Source of the DNA: Bacillota bacterium
GTDB lineage: Bacteria > Bacillota > Clostridia > Tissierellales > Peptoniphilaceae
Direction of reading: 5' to 3'
DNA: 49,778 bases
NCBI GenBank assembly: GCA_029003555.1
Contig: JAQYCE010000060.1
Coordinates: 1-49,778 of the forward strand
Shown here in pieces: positions 38,468 to 49,778 of the stretch; the stretch's first letter is position 1, and each line of letters begins with the position of its first letter. Both the position numbers and the translations under genes were made by a program. The notes beneath the pieces were generated by a model that was given only the letters and a program-made list of their open reading frames with translations, searched no databases and had not been told where the DNA came from.

Positions 38468-38496
38468 TTGAAATAAGTGTCAGTCTATCCTATAAT
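38468..38496 (+). promoter_or_regulatory. Internal promoter in tRNA array
   Basis: TTGAAA-N17-TATAAT in the 80-nt spacer between tRNA-Gly(GCC) and tRNA-Gly(TCC). Confidence 0.75.
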
Positions 38497-38542
38497 GTAA
38501 CAAGGCTAGGCCACCACTTACAAAGCAGTCTCTTCCGCCTAT

Positions 38543-38613
38543 GCGGGTGTAGCTCAGTGGTAGAGCTCCAGCCTTCCAAGCTGGCTACGAGGGTTCGATT
38601 CCCTTCACCCGCT
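38543..38613 (+). tRNA. tRNA-Gly (TCC)
   Basis: GCGGGTG...CACCCGC, anticodon TCC. Confidence 0.96.
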
Positions 38614-38632
38614 TGTTTAGAAAAATTGATAT

Positions 38633-38706
38633 GTGCCATTAGCTCAGCTGGATAGAGCGTCTGGCTACGGACCAGAAGGCCTGGGGTTCGAATCCTCAAT
38701 GGCACG
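38633..38706 (+). tRNA. tRNA-Arg (ACG)
   Basis: GTGCCAT...ATGGCAC, anticodon ACG. Confidence 0.96.
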
Positions 38707-38709
38707 TAA

Positions 38710-38739
38710 ACCGCCTGTATTTACAGGCGGTTTTTTTTT
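38710..38739 (+). terminator. Intrinsic terminator of tRNA array
   Basis: aaccgcctgtatttacaggcggttttttttt. Confidence 0.95.
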
Positions 38740-38844
38740 AAGAAAAAAGCCGGGATTCTTTCCGATTTCGCCCAGACAAAGTCGGATTTTTTGATATACT
38801 ATTAAATACCGTAATAAAAGCATTTTCATGGAAGGAGGGAGACA

Positions 38845-39570
38845 ATGCTTGATCGATTAGAAGATCTTGAAGAAAGCTTGGAATATCAATTTCTTTTTGA
38901 AAGTGATAGCGATTCCATCCACCTCCTCCTCTCCATGATGGATTTGGACCATCCCTCTTCCAACCTCCAGCCGCGCTATGTCCTGATGAAGGCCATCAAC
39001 ACCTCTCTCTTCCGGGCCCTTGCGGACCGGAAGGACCGGTATTTTATCATGCGGTCTATCCAAAAGCTTATCAATGACGATGTCCACCGTTTTGAGCTGG
39101 CCATCTGCTTGAAGGCCTATCCCTTGGGAAGGGAAGAGTCCATGGATTGGGTGGATAAGCTGGAAAGGGTAGCCTTGGAGACCTACACCCCCCAAGAGCT
39201 CAAGCACCAGCGGATCCTCTTCCAAACGGCAAAAAACGGCCCGGCTATGGCGGTAAAGAGCCAACTTTATCACTGGCTGAAAGTTCAAACCAATAATTAT
39301 AAGGACCTCTACCGTTTCTGTAATGTCTTTAGCCAGAAAGTGGTCAAGGGAAAGATCTACCAGGTCAACCACCACCTGGACCGTCAGATTGTCCTGGATT
39401 TTGACCATCTTTCCCAATTGACCTCGGAAGAGTCCATTTTAACTATAAAAGATCTTAATTTTATTTACCGAAAATTCCGTCAGTACCTGGCTTCCAATGC
39501 CTGTCGGATTTATAAAGACAATATCTGGAACGGGATCAATGATGCCGTTCTGGAAAGGTATATGCGGTGA
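38845..39570 (+). CDS. Uncharacterised protein, translationally coupled to ruvC
   Basis: 241-aa ORF with RBS (ggaggga), TATACT-type -10 upstream, stop overlaps the ruvC GTG start; no family recognised. Confidence 0.8.
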   Translation: MLDRLEDLEESLEYQFLFESDSDSIHLLLSMMDLDHPSSNLQPRYVLMKAINTSLFRALADRKDRYFIMRSIQKLINDDVHRFELAICLKAYPLGREESMDWVDKLERVALETYTPQELKHQRILFQTAKNGPAMAVKSQLYHWLKVQTNNYKDLYRFCNVFSQKVVKGKIYQVNHHLDRQIVLDFDHLSQLTSEESILTIKDLNFIYRKFRQYLASNACRIYKDNIWNGINDAVLERYMR

Positions 39571-40061
39571 TCCTTCTGGGTATCGATCCGGGCCTAGCCT
39601 TAGTGGGTTATGGTGTTATCCGGATGGAAGGGGGAAAGATTACCCCCCTGGAATACGGCTGCATCGAAACCCTGGCCGGAACCCCTCTGCCGGAGCGTTT
39701 GCAAATTATCGACCGGGAAATGGGAAAGCTGATCGATGAATACGAGCCGGACCAGATGGCCTTTGAAGAACTCTTTTATTATCGAAATAAGACGACCATC
39801 ATTTCCGTGGCTCAGGCCCGGGGAGTGGAAATCCTGGCCGGGGTAAAAAGGGGATTGCCCATTTACGAATTCACCCCTCCACAAATCAAACAGGCCATTA
39901 CCGGCTATGGACGGGCGGATAAACTTCAAATCCAGCGGTCCATCCAGGCCCTACTCGGCCTGACGGAACTTCCCAAGCCGGATGATGCAGCGGATGGATT
40001 GGCGGTCGCCATGACCCTGGCGTTTTCCCAGCGTTTCAGAGAAGAATATCGAATGGAGTAG
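39567..40061 (+). CDS. ruvC: Crossover junction endodeoxyribonuclease RuvC
   Basis: ILLGIDPGLALVGYGVI, FEELFYYRNKTTIISVAQARGV, DDAADGLAVAMT; GTG start. Confidence 0.96.
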   Translation: MILLGIDPGLALVGYGVIRMEGGKITPLEYGCIETLAGTPLPERLQIIDREMGKLIDEYEPDQMAFEELFYYRNKTTIISVAQARGVEILAGVKRGLPIYEFTPPQIKQAITGYGRADKLQIQRSIQALLGLTELPKPDDAADGLAVAMTLAFSQRFREEYRME

Positions 40062-40063
40062 GC

Positions 40064-40657
40064 ATGATTTCTTACATCAAAGGCGAGGTCACCTATCTGG
40101 ACGAAGAGGGCCTGGTCATCGAAAACAACGGAATGGGTTACCAGCTTGCGGCATCTGTTCAATCGATGTCGCATTTTCGTGTGGGGGAAAGCTACAAAAT
40201 CTATACCGTCCAGGTGGTTCGGGAGGACGACATCAGCTTGTACGGTTTTTATGAGGAAGAAGAAAGGACCCTCTTCCTCCTCCTCAACCGGGTTTCCACC
40301 ATCGGCCCTAAGGTTGCCCTCTCCATCCTCTCCGCCTTGACGGTGGATGCCGTGGTGGGAGCCATCCTCAACAACGACCCCAAGACCCTGGCCCGGGCTC
40401 CCGGGGTAGGGACTAAAACGGCTTCCCGGATTATTTTGGAGCTGGTGGACCGGGTCAAAAAATTGGGTTACCAGGTCCGGCCGGAAGAAGCCCGGCCATC
40501 GGCCGATCCCGGCGATTCCCAAAACTACCAGGTGGCCATCCAGGCCCTCCTCAACCTGGGCTATGCCCGCAATGAGGCGGAACATGCCCTTAGGGATTGG
40601 AATCCTGAGGAAGCCTTGGAAGAAGGAATCCGCCACGCCCTCCGTCGTCTTTCCTAG
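40064..40657 (+). CDS. ruvA: Holliday junction branch migration protein RuvA
   Basis: MISYIKGEVTYLDEEGLVIENNGMGYQL, LLNRVSTIGPKVALSILS, GVGTKTASRIILEL. Confidence 0.96.
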   Translation: MISYIKGEVTYLDEEGLVIENNGMGYQLAASVQSMSHFRVGESYKIYTVQVVREDDISLYGFYEEEERTLFLLLNRVSTIGPKVALSILSALTVDAVVGAILNNDPKTLARAPGVGTKTASRIILELVDRVKKLGYQVRPEEARPSADPGDSQNYQVAIQALLNLGYARNEAEHALRDWNPEEALEEGIRHALRRLS

Positions 40658-40688
40658 AAGATAGGCGATTTATTGGAAAGGAGGAAAG

Positions 40689-41777
40689 ATGCCTGAAAGA
40701 AATGGCCACCGGATTGTGGGACCCGGCCTGAGCAAAGAAGAAGTTCCCTTTGAGGGGTCCATTCGTCCCCGCTGGCTCAATGAATATATTGGACAAAAAA
40801 AGAATAAGGAACAGTTAAAAATCTACATCGACGCCGCCCTGAAAAGAGGTGAGGCTCTGGACCATATCCTTTTGGCAGGCCCTCCGGGTCTAGGGAAAAC
40901 CACCCTGGCCACCATTATATCCAATGAGATGGGGGCCAATATCAAGATTACCTCGGGTCCTGCCATCTCCAAGCAGGGGGACCTGGCCTCCATCCTGACC
41001 AACCTCCAGCCGGGAGATATCCTCTTTATCGACGAAATTCACAGGATCAACCGGAATGTGGAGGAAGTCCTCTACCCGGCGATGGAGGATTATGCCCTTG
41101 ACCTCATGGTCGGGAAGGGGACCATGGCCCAGAGCCTCCGCCTGGACTTGTCCCCCTTCACCCTAATTGGAGCCACTACTAGGGCCGGCATGCTGTCTTC
41201 CCCTCTACGGGACCGCTTTGGGGTCCTCATGTCCCTCCAACTCTACGACAGTGAGGACCTGGCCCAAATCGTCAGCCGGTCGGCTTCCCTTTTAGGGGTG
41301 GAAATGGACCCGGATTCGGCCCATGAGATCGGCCTCCGGTCCAGGGGAACTCCCCGAGTGGCTAACCGCCTCCTCCGCCGGATCCGGGACTATGCCCAGG
41401 TCAAGGGGGACGGTCGAATCACCCTGGACCTAACCCGGAAGGCCCTGGAAATGCTGGAGGTGGACCGGCTGGGCCTGGATAAAAACGATGAAAAGATCAT
41501 AAGAATCCTGGCCTCCCATTTTGGGGGAGGGCCTGTGGGCATTGACACCATGGCGGCCTCCGCCAATATGGAGGCGGGGACGATTGAAGAAGTCATTGAA
41601 CCCTACCTCCTTCAAATCGGCTTTTTGGTCCGGTCGGCTCGCGGCCGGATGTTGACGGCCAAGGCCTATGACCACTACGGTCTTCCCAGGCCCGACCATA
41701 TCGGCAAGCCGGGAGACGGGGAAAAGCTCCCGGAAGAAGAGGGCCAGGTGGAAATGGATATTCTTGAAGAGGAATGA
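40689..41777 (+). CDS. ruvB: Holliday junction branch migration ATPase RuvB
   Basis: [57 protein letters not shown]. Confidence 0.98.
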   Translation: MPERNGHRIVGPGLSKEEVPFEGSIRPRWLNEYIGQKKNKEQLKIYIDAALKRGEALDHILLAGPPGLGKTTLATIISNEMGANIKITSGPAISKQGDLASILTNLQPGDILFIDEIHRINRNVEEVLYPAMEDYALDLMVGKGTMAQSLRLDLSPFTLIGATTRAGMLSSPLRDRFGVLMSLQLYDSEDLAQIVSRSASLLGVEMDPDSAHEIGLRSRGTPRVANRLLRRIRDYAQVKGDGRITLDLTRKALEMLEVDRLGLDKNDEKIIRILASHFGGGPVGIDTMAASANMEAGTIEEVIEPYLLQIGFLVRSARGRMLTAKAYDHYGLPRPDHIGKPGDGEKLPEEEGQVEMDILEEE

Positions 41778-41789
41778 GAAAGAAGTTTT

Positions 41790-43959
<2,170 letters not shown>

Positions 43960-43966
43960 GCCCTCC

Positions 43967-43996
43967 TTGCCAGGGACTCGTTTCTTTGGATATAAT
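43967..43996 (+). promoter_or_regulatory. Promoter upstream of yajC
   Basis: TTGCCA-N18-TATAAT. Confidence 0.65.
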
Positions 43997-44064
43997 AGAG
44001 GCGTTGAAGAAAAATAGAGACGAAAGACTTTTCGTATATCATGTAAAACTAAAGGAGAATCAAT

Positions 44065-44466
44065 ATGCCCCAAGGTAGCCAATCCATTTTAATGTTTGTC
44101 GGAATGATCGCCATCTTCTACTTCTTAGTCCTCCGTCCCCAGAAAAAGAAGGCCCAGGAAGCCCAGAAAATGAAGGACGGAATGAAAACCGGAGACACCA
44201 TTGTCACTATTGGCGGGATCCGGGGACAGGTGAGTCGGATTACTGAGGACTCTTTCTTTATCAAAACCGGTCAGGATGGCCAGGAGATTGAGTTCTTAAA
44301 ACAGGCCCTTTCCTACATCGTAAAGCCGGTGGCCGGATTCGACGCGGACAAGGCGGAAGAAGACGAGAGAACCAATGCCGACCGCTTGGCCAGGGAAGAG
44401 GAAGAAGCTTCCTTCAACCGGGGTTTGGATGATCCGGAAGAGGATCGTGGAGATAGCGACCTTTAA
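44065..44466 (+). CDS. yajC: Preprotein translocase subunit YajC
   Basis: MIAIFYFLVLRPQKKKAQEAQKMKDGMKTGDTIVTIGGIRG. Confidence 0.94.
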   Translation: MPQGSQSILMFVGMIAIFYFLVLRPQKKKAQEAQKMKDGMKTGDTIVTIGGIRGQVSRITEDSFFIKTGQDGQEIEFLKQALSYIVKPVAGFDADKAEEDERTNADRLAREEEEASFNRGLDDPEEDRGDSDL

Positions 44467-44486
44467 GAAGTAGATAGAATTGACCT

Positions 44487-44518
44487 AGAGGCGGAGGATT
44501 CCGTCTCTATTCTTTTTC
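44487..44518 (+). terminator. Probable weak terminator after yajC
   Basis: agaggcgga-ggat-tccgtctct then attcttttt. Confidence 0.55.
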
Positions 44519-44530
44519 AGAGGAGGAAAT

Positions 44531-46375
44531 GTGGCAGATTGGTATATTAAGAATCATCGTCAAGAAGCAAAACGCTTGAAAGAGGAAACCGGCATGTCAA
44601 GCTTGGCTTCCCTTCTTCTGGCCAATCGGGGGATTCGGACCTATGAAGAAGCCAAGACCTATTTCTCTCCGGACCTTTCGGGTCTACATGATCCCTATCT
44701 TTTCAAACAAATGGAATTGGCGGTCTCCGCCATCATGGACACCCTGTCCTCAGGGCTCCCCATTCGGATCATCGGCGACTATGACCAGGACGGGGTGGCC
44801 GCCACAACCATCCTGGTCAAGGGCCTCCGTTCTCTCGCCCAAGAGATGGGGGAGGACCCCTTCCGGGCGGTCTCCTATGCCATCCCCGACCGGATCACCG
44901 ATGGCTACGGGATCAACCGCCGTCTGGTGGACCAGGCCAAGGAGGAGGGGGTAGCCCTGATCATCACCTGTGATAACGGAATTGCCGCCTTCGATGCTTT
45001 GGACCACGCCCGGGAAGTGGGGATTCCGGTGGTTATCACCGACCACCACCAGATCGAGGAAGTCGAGGAGGGGGGAGAGGTCCGAGAGAAGGTTCCACCC
45101 TGCCTGGCCTTCCTCAACCCCCATTCCAAAGAGTCCGGCTATCCCTTTCCTGACCTCTGTGGAGCCGGGGTAGCCTTTAAGCTCATCCAAGCCATTTACC
45201 AGGGATTGGGCGAGGACCCTGACCGGATCCGTCCCCTCCTTGCCTATGCCTGCTTGGGGACCATCTGCGACGTGGTCCCTATTCAAGGGGAAAATCGGGT
45301 CTTGGCCAGCCTGGGGCTTGACGTCATCAACGAAAGTCCGGACCCCGGCATCTCCGCCCTCCTCCGCCATAACAGCTGGGATAAGGAGGTGGACACCTAC
45401 GTCGTAGGCTTCATCATCGGTCCTGCCATCAACTCCTCCGGACGGCTCATGACGGCCCGGCTGGGGGTGGAGCTCTTCCTGGAAGAGGACCCGGACACCA
45501 TCGATGCCTATGCGGAGGAGCTCGTTGCCCTCAACAACGAGCGGAAGGAGATGACTCGGGCTGGGGTGGAAAAGGCCACCGACCTGGTCAGGAGTCAAAA
45601 GGACTTGGATCAGGTCCTGGTCCTCTACCTCCCGGAAGTCCATGAATCCCTCTGTGGTCTGATTGCCGGACGGATCAAGGACCTCTTCTACCGACCCTGC
45701 CTGGTCTTCACGGATGCTGAAGAAGCCGGGGAGGGGGAGGCCCTGGTCAAGGGGTCCGGCCGGTCCATTGAGGCTTATAATATTTTTGAGGCCCTGGACC
45801 GTCACCGGGAGGATTATGTGGCTTTTGGGGGCCATGCCATGGCTTGCGGAATGAGCCTTTATAAGAAGGACCTGGACCGGATGAGGAAGATTTGGAACCA
45901 AGAAGCCGGCCTGGGTCCAGAGGACCTCACCCCCCGGATCGGCCTGGATGCGGCCCTCCCCCTGTCCATGGTCAAGGCCCCTGTCATGCGGATTTTGGAC
46001 CATATGGCCCCTTTCGGAGTAAATAATCCCAAGCCCATCTTTGGGGCAAAAAATCTCAACGTCAGGCAGTTCCGCCTGGTCGGAAAGAATAAGACCGTTC
46101 TTCAAGTCCGCTTCGAAGACCAGGGAACATTCGTTAACGGCGTTCTTTTTCAGGCAGACGAAAAACTCAAGAGCCTGGACCAGGAGGGGCCGGAAGGGGC
46201 CATTGATGACCTCCTTGCCGGAAAGGACCTTCCGGTCACCTTTGATATTTGCTACCAGCCGGGCTGGAATGAGTTCCAAGGGAAGAAGACCATCCAGATC
46301 AAGCTGGTGGACATCCGGTTCAGCCGGGGCTTTTCCCGCTCATCAACCATGAGATATGGTAAAATGAATAGATAA
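44531..46375 (+). CDS. recJ: Single-stranded-DNA-specific exonuclease RecJ
   Basis: RIIGDYDQDGVAATTILVKGL, VVITDHHQ, DLCGAGVAFKL, GRSIEAYNIFEAL, FGGHAMACGMSL; GTG start. Confidence 0.95.
   Translation: MADWYIKNHRQEAKRLKEETGMSSLASLLLANRGIRTYEEAKTYFSPDLSGLHDPYLFKQMELAVSAIMDTLSSGLPIRIIGDYDQDGVAATTILVKGLRSLAQEMGEDPFRAVSYAIPDRITDGYGINRRLVDQAKEEGVALIITCDNGIAAFDALDHAREVGIPVVITDHHQIEEVEEGGEVREKVPPCLAFLNPHSKESGYPFPDLCGAGVAFKLIQAIYQGLGEDPDRIRPLLAYACLGTICDVVPIQGENRVLASLGLDVINESPDPGISALLRHNSWDKEVDTYVVGFIIGPAINSSGRLMTARLGVELFLEEDPDTIDAYAEELVALNNERKEMTRAGVEKATDLVRSQKDLDQVLVLYLPEVHESLCGLIAGRIKDLFYRPCLVFTDAEEAGEGEALVKGSGRSIEAYNIFEALDRHREDYVAFGGHAMACGMSLYKKDLDRMRKIWNQEAGLGPEDLTPRIGLDAALPLSMVKAPVMRILDHMAPFGVNNPKPIFGAKNLNVRQFRLVGKNKTVLQVRFEDQGTFVNGVLFQADEKLKSLDQEGPEGAIDDLLAGKDLPVTFDICYQPGWNEFQGKKTIQIKLVDIRFSRGFSRSSTMRYGKMNR
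46355..46365 (+). promoter_or_regulatory. Extended -10 element (TATGGTAAAAT) at recJ 3' end, candidate relA promoter
   Basis: Same extended -10 as at 2539, 17297 and 23213. Confidence 0.4.
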
Positions 46376-46448
46376 TTCCACATCCATTCCTTTCCGTGTC
46401 CTGACCATCCCGGGCATGGGGAGTCGTCCATAGGAGAAAGGAGGGACT

Positions 46449-48641
46449 ATGACTATCGACAGCTTGATTGAAAAAATCCAAACCTATAACCCGGATTGCA
46501 ATGAGGTGCTGATTCGCAAGGCCTATGCCTATGCCGACCAAGCCCATTCGGGCCAGGTCCGGAATTCCGGCGAGCCCTATATTACCCACCCTCTCCATGT
46601 GGCCTATATTTTGGCGGAGCTCAAGATGGATGACCCTACCATCTGCGGAGGCCTTCTCCACGACGTCTTGGAGGATACGGAGATCAGCTATGAGCAGATG
46701 GAGGCCGATTTCGGGTCAGAAATCACCACCCTGGTCGATGGGGTGACAAAGCTGAAGAAGATTGCCTCCCGGTCAAAAATCGACAACCAGGTGGATAACT
46801 ACCGGAAGATGGTGATGGCCATGGCCAACGACATCCGGGTGGTCATCATCAAACTGGCTGACCGCCTTCACAACCTCCGGACCCTGGATTATAAGGAAAG
46901 GCCCAAGCAGATTGAAAAGGCCAAGGAAACCATAGAAATCTACGTTCCCATTGCCCACCGTTTGGGGATCTTTGCCATCAAGTCGGAGCTGGAGGACCTC
47001 TGCCTCAAGTACCTGGATCCCCAGGCCTATTATGAGATAGCAGAACTTGTAGACAAGAAGCTGGAAGATCGGAAAGAGGAAATCGAACGGATTGAGGACA
47101 TGCTGAGCCAGAAGTTGGATGAACTGGGCATGACCTATGAAATCACCGGCCGGCCGAAAACCCTCTACTCCATATATAAGAAGATGTACAAGCAGGACAA
47201 GTCCTTTAACGAGATCTTCGACATCACGGCCATCCGGGTGATCGTGGATACCGTGTCCGATTGTTATTCAGTATTAGGCGTGGTCCATACCCTCTGGAAG
47301 CCCATCCCCAAGCGCTTCATGGACTATATCGCCATGCCCAAGCAGAATATGTACCAATCCCTCCACACTACGGTCATCGGCCAGGACGGTCAGGTTTTTG
47401 AAGTCCAGATCCGGACCTGGGAGATGCACCGGACGGCGGAGTTCGGGATTGCGGCCCATTGGCAGTACAAGGAAGGGGCCAAGAAGAAATCCGAATTCGA
47501 TGAAAAACTCACCTGGGTCCGTCAGCTCATGGAATGGCAGAAGACTACCACGGATTCCCAGGAGTTTTTGGAAACCCTGAAAGGGGACTTCTTCTCCGAT
47601 GAAGTCTATGTCTTTTCACCCAGAGGGGATGTGATCGAGCTGCCCAGAGGGTCCACCCCCATCGATTTTGCCTACCGGATCCACTCGGATGTGGGCAATG
47701 CCTGCGTGGGGGCCAAGATCGATGGCAAGCTCCTCCCCTTGGATACCCGGCTTGAAAACGGTAATATTGTTGAAGTCATTACCTCGAAGAATTCAGCCGG
47801 CCCCTCCAGGGATTGGCTGGATATTGTCCAGTCCTCAGGCGCCCGGTCCAAAATCCGTCAGTTCTTTAAACGGGCCAACCGGGATGAGCACATCGAAAAT
47901 GGTCGAGACATGATTATCCAGGAAGTCAAGAAGGATGGTTATCCGACCAAAAAGGTCATCACCCCGGAAGCCCTGGAGAAGCTGGTGGACCGGATGTCCT
48001 ACTCCTCTCCGGATGACCTTTTGGCAGCGGTCGGCTTTGGGACCCAGTCCCTTGCCGCCATTGTCTCCCGCCTGGAAGACATCTACGATAAGGCCCAGAA
48101 GAGGAAGGAATTGGAGGCCATGGCGGAAGGCGCCCTGGCTCAAGCGGACCGGGAAAAGGCCCACACTAGCGACCATGAAGGCCAGGAGAAATCCAATGCG
48201 GTTTCCGTGGTGGGCGAGGGGACGGATAATTTAGAAGTCAAGTTTGCCCAGTGCTGCTCACCGGTTCCCGGCGATGATATCGTCGGCTACATCACCCGGG
48301 GACACGGGATCACCGTCCACCGGAAGTCCTGTCCCAACATCCGGTCCAACCAATCGCCGGAGAGGCTGATCGAACTCGAGTGGAACAAGATCAACCAGAC
48401 CACCTTTGATGCCTCCCTGACCATAGAAGCCATGAATGTGTCCGGCTATGTCGCTGACCTGGCCCAGCTCATCGTCCAAATGGATATGGAGATGAACGGG
48501 ATCGAGGCCCGGTCTCGGGAGGATTCCACAGTCATCATCAAGCTGACTGTCCGGGTGGAGGATAAGGACCGGATGGAGGTCCTGATCCGGAAGATTCGGG
48601 AAATGGAACCGACTCTGGCCGTCTACCGGGTCCGGCATTAA
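46449..48641 (+). CDS. relA: Bifunctional (p)ppGpp synthetase/hydrolase, RelA/SpoT family
   Basis: HD domain HPLHVAYILAELKMDDPTICGGLLHDVLEDT, synthetase domain, TGS VYVFSPRGDVIELPRGSTPIDFAYRIHSDVG, ACT domain. Confidence 0.97.
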   Translation: MTIDSLIEKIQTYNPDCNEVLIRKAYAYADQAHSGQVRNSGEPYITHPLHVAYILAELKMDDPTICGGLLHDVLEDTEISYEQMEADFGSEITTLVDGVTKLKKIASRSKIDNQVDNYRKMVMAMANDIRVVIIKLADRLHNLRTLDYKERPKQIEKAKETIEIYVPIAHRLGIFAIKSELEDLCLKYLDPQAYYEIAELVDKKLEDRKEEIERIEDMLSQKLDELGMTYEITGRPKTLYSIYKKMYKQDKSFNEIFDITAIRVIVDTVSDCYSVLGVVHTLWKPIPKRFMDYIAMPKQNMYQSLHTTVIGQDGQVFEVQIRTWEMHRTAEFGIAAHWQYKEGAKKKSEFDEKLTWVRQLMEWQKTTTDSQEFLETLKGDFFSDEVYVFSPRGDVIELPRGSTPIDFAYRIHSDVGNACVGAKIDGKLLPLDTRLENGNIVEVITSKNSAGPSRDWLDIVQSSGARSKIRQFFKRANRDEHIENGRDMIIQEVKKDGYPTKKVITPEALEKLVDRMSYSSPDDLLAAVGFGTQSLAAIVSRLEDIYDKAQKRKELEAMAEGALAQADREKAHTSDHEGQEKSNAVSVVGEGTDNLEVKFAQCCSPVPGDDIVGYITRGHGITVHRKSCPNIRSNQSPERLIELEWNKINQTTFDASLTIEAMNVSGYVADLAQLIVQMDMEMNGIEARSREDSTVIIKLTVRVEDKDRMEVLIRKIREMEPTLAVYRVRH

Positions 48642-48660
48642 AGCGGAAAGGAAAGTTCCC

Positions 48661-49323
48661 ATGAGGATTGAATGCTTCACCACCATGGCAACGGAAAATA
48701 TCTATCTTTTGACCGATCCGGCGGAAAAACGGGCGGTCATCATCGATCCCGGCGCCCCTTCTCTTTCTTTGGAGGACCGGGTCCGGGATGAAGGCCTGAC
48801 CATTGAAGGTATTTTACTGACCCATGGCCACGCCGACCATTTTGGAGGAGCCGACCACTATCGGACCCTCTATGGGGCCCCTATTTGGGCCAGTGAAAAA
48901 GAGAGAGACCTCCTTTTGGATCCGAACATGAATGTCTCCCTGGCCTTTATGGGCAGAGCCCAGAGCCTGACCTGCGACCACTATTTCAAGGAAGGGGACC
49001 GGGTCACTTCTTTTGACCTGGAGGTCCTGGAGACCCCCGGACACACCGGAGGTTCCGTCTGCTTCCGGGGTCAGGACTTTCTCTTTACCGGGGATACCCT
49101 CTTTCAGGGATCCTGTGGACGCTGGGACCTTCCAACAGGGGGGATGCACACCCTCTTCCGTTCTCTGGGGAGGTTGTTTCGCCTGGAAGGGGACTACCGG
49201 ATTCTTCCGGGACATGGTCCGGAGACCCGATTATCCATTGAAAAAGCCACATCGCCTATTATGGACTATGTGATTATGCAAGAAGACCGTGATCGCAAGC
49301 AAGGGAAAGAAAAGGAGTCGTGA
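48661..49323 (+). CDS. MBL-fold hydrolase (YcbL/glyoxalase II-like)
   Basis: ILLTHGHADHFGG, ETPGHTGGSVCF, LFTGDTLFQGSCGRWD, LPGHGPET motifs. Confidence 0.94.
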   Translation: MRIECFTTMATENIYLLTDPAEKRAVIIDPGAPSLSLEDRVRDEGLTIEGILLTHGHADHFGGADHYRTLYGAPIWASEKERDLLLDPNMNVSLAFMGRAQSLTCDHYFKEGDRVTSFDLEVLETPGHTGGSVCFRGQDFLFTGDTLFQGSCGRWDLPTGGMHTLFRSLGRLFRLEGDYRILPGHGPETRLSIEKATSPIMDYVIMQEDRDRKQGKEKES

Positions 49324-49778
49324 TGGAAACACTAAAGGGATTAAAAAGGACCCATTATTGTGGGGACCTTCGTTTAGAAGACCAGGGAAAAGAAGTGATC
49401 CTCATGGGCTGGGCCAACAAGACCCGGGACCTGGGCGCCCTCTCTTTTATTGACCTTAGGGATAAGACGGGGATCAGTCAGCTGGTTTTCAATAAAGAGG
49501 AGAATGAGGCCCTCTATAATAAGTCCAAGGAAGTCCACCAGGAATACGTCCTGGCGGCCAGGGGGGTCGTCCGGGAAAGGTCCTCCAAGAACCCTGACCT
49601 CTCGACAGGAGAGGTGGAAGTGGAGTGTTCGGAGCTTCGGATTTTGGATGTCGCCAAAACCCCGCCGATCTACATCAAAGATGATGATAATGCCAGCGAA
49701 GAAATTCGCTTAAAATACCGGTATTTGGACCTCCGCAAGCCCAGGATGCAAGAGATGCTGACCAAGCGGGCGGAAATC
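49323..49778 (+). CDS. aspS: Aspartyl-tRNA synthetase, N-terminal part (truncated by window end)
   Basis: METLKGLKRTHYCGDLRLEDQGKEVILMGWANKTRDLGALSFIDLRDKTGISQLVF...LKYRYLDLRKPRMQEML; missing from the ORF track because there is no stop in the window; ATGA overlap with MBL gene. Confidence 0.95.
   Translation, partial: METLKGLKRTHYCGDLRLEDQGKEVILMGWANKTRDLGALSFIDLRDKTGISQLVFNKEENEALYNKSKEVHQEYVLAARGVVRERSSKNPDLSTGEVEVECSELRILDVAKTPPIYIKDDDNASEEIRLKYRYLDLRKPRMQEMLTKRAEI

Noticed and set aside
38389-38655. 88-aa + strand ORF (…GRGFESRLPL…CGCSSVVELQPSKLATRVRFPSPA…) and 71-aa antisense ORF 38490-38705
   Set aside because: Read through tRNA-Gly/Gly/Arg genes; known artefact type.
44750-46279. 509-aa antisense ORF opposite recJ (and other long antisense ORFs at 324-1058, 3970-4881, 5098-5991, 6464-7237, 35103-35807)
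   Set aside because: Opposite strongly conserved genes; arise because sense-strand codon choice rarely uses codons read as stops in that frame (TTA/CTA/TCA). No RBS or recognisable domains; low-complexity translations.
49450-49713. 87-aa ORF at window end
   Set aside because: Out-of-frame ORF inside aspS, whose true frame was missed by the track because it runs off the window.
49323-49778. Possible non-discriminating AspRS signature
   Set aside because: Only the N-terminal part is visible, and the RDLG site with L is not diagnostic by itself; no claim made.

Overview
Chromosomal housekeeping window from a Gram-positive, Firmicutes/Tissierellia-like bacterium (taxonomy inferred from gene content only). 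On the + strand: the end of pgk, tpiA and eno; a glycogen/alpha-glucan operon (glgC-glgD-glgA-pullulanase-phosphoglucomutase); FHA protein + RodA/FtsW + PBP; (NAD kinase on -); a secreted GH25 lysozyme; a structured ncRNA with its own promoter and terminator (best guess 6S RNA); YtxH/DUF948 proteins; a LacI/CcpA-like regulator, HPr and EI; a znuACB zinc ABC transporter; YitT; CvfB; PepD; DUF1292; a small P-loop protein; RluD-family pseudouridine synthase; response regulator/histidine kinase/orphan lipoprotein; (GIY-YIG and RecX on -); YdbC; CYTH; greA; lysS with an appended tRNA-binding domain; degV; a 10-tRNA array; an uncharacterised protein coupled to ruvC-ruvA-ruvB; queA, tgt, yajC, recJ, relA/spoT, an MBL hydrolase and the start of aspS. 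I saw no CRISPR array, transposase, prophage or obvious defence system. The best leads are regulatory or architectural: a consensus greA promoter followed at once by a terminator-like hairpin, a 26-nt near-duplicate cre-like/extended -10 element in front of the LacI-type regulator and yitT, the LysRS-tRNA-binding-domain fusion, an orphan protein translationally coupled to ruvC, a PepD reading frame whose conserved N-terminus has no canonical start codon, and the ncRNA.
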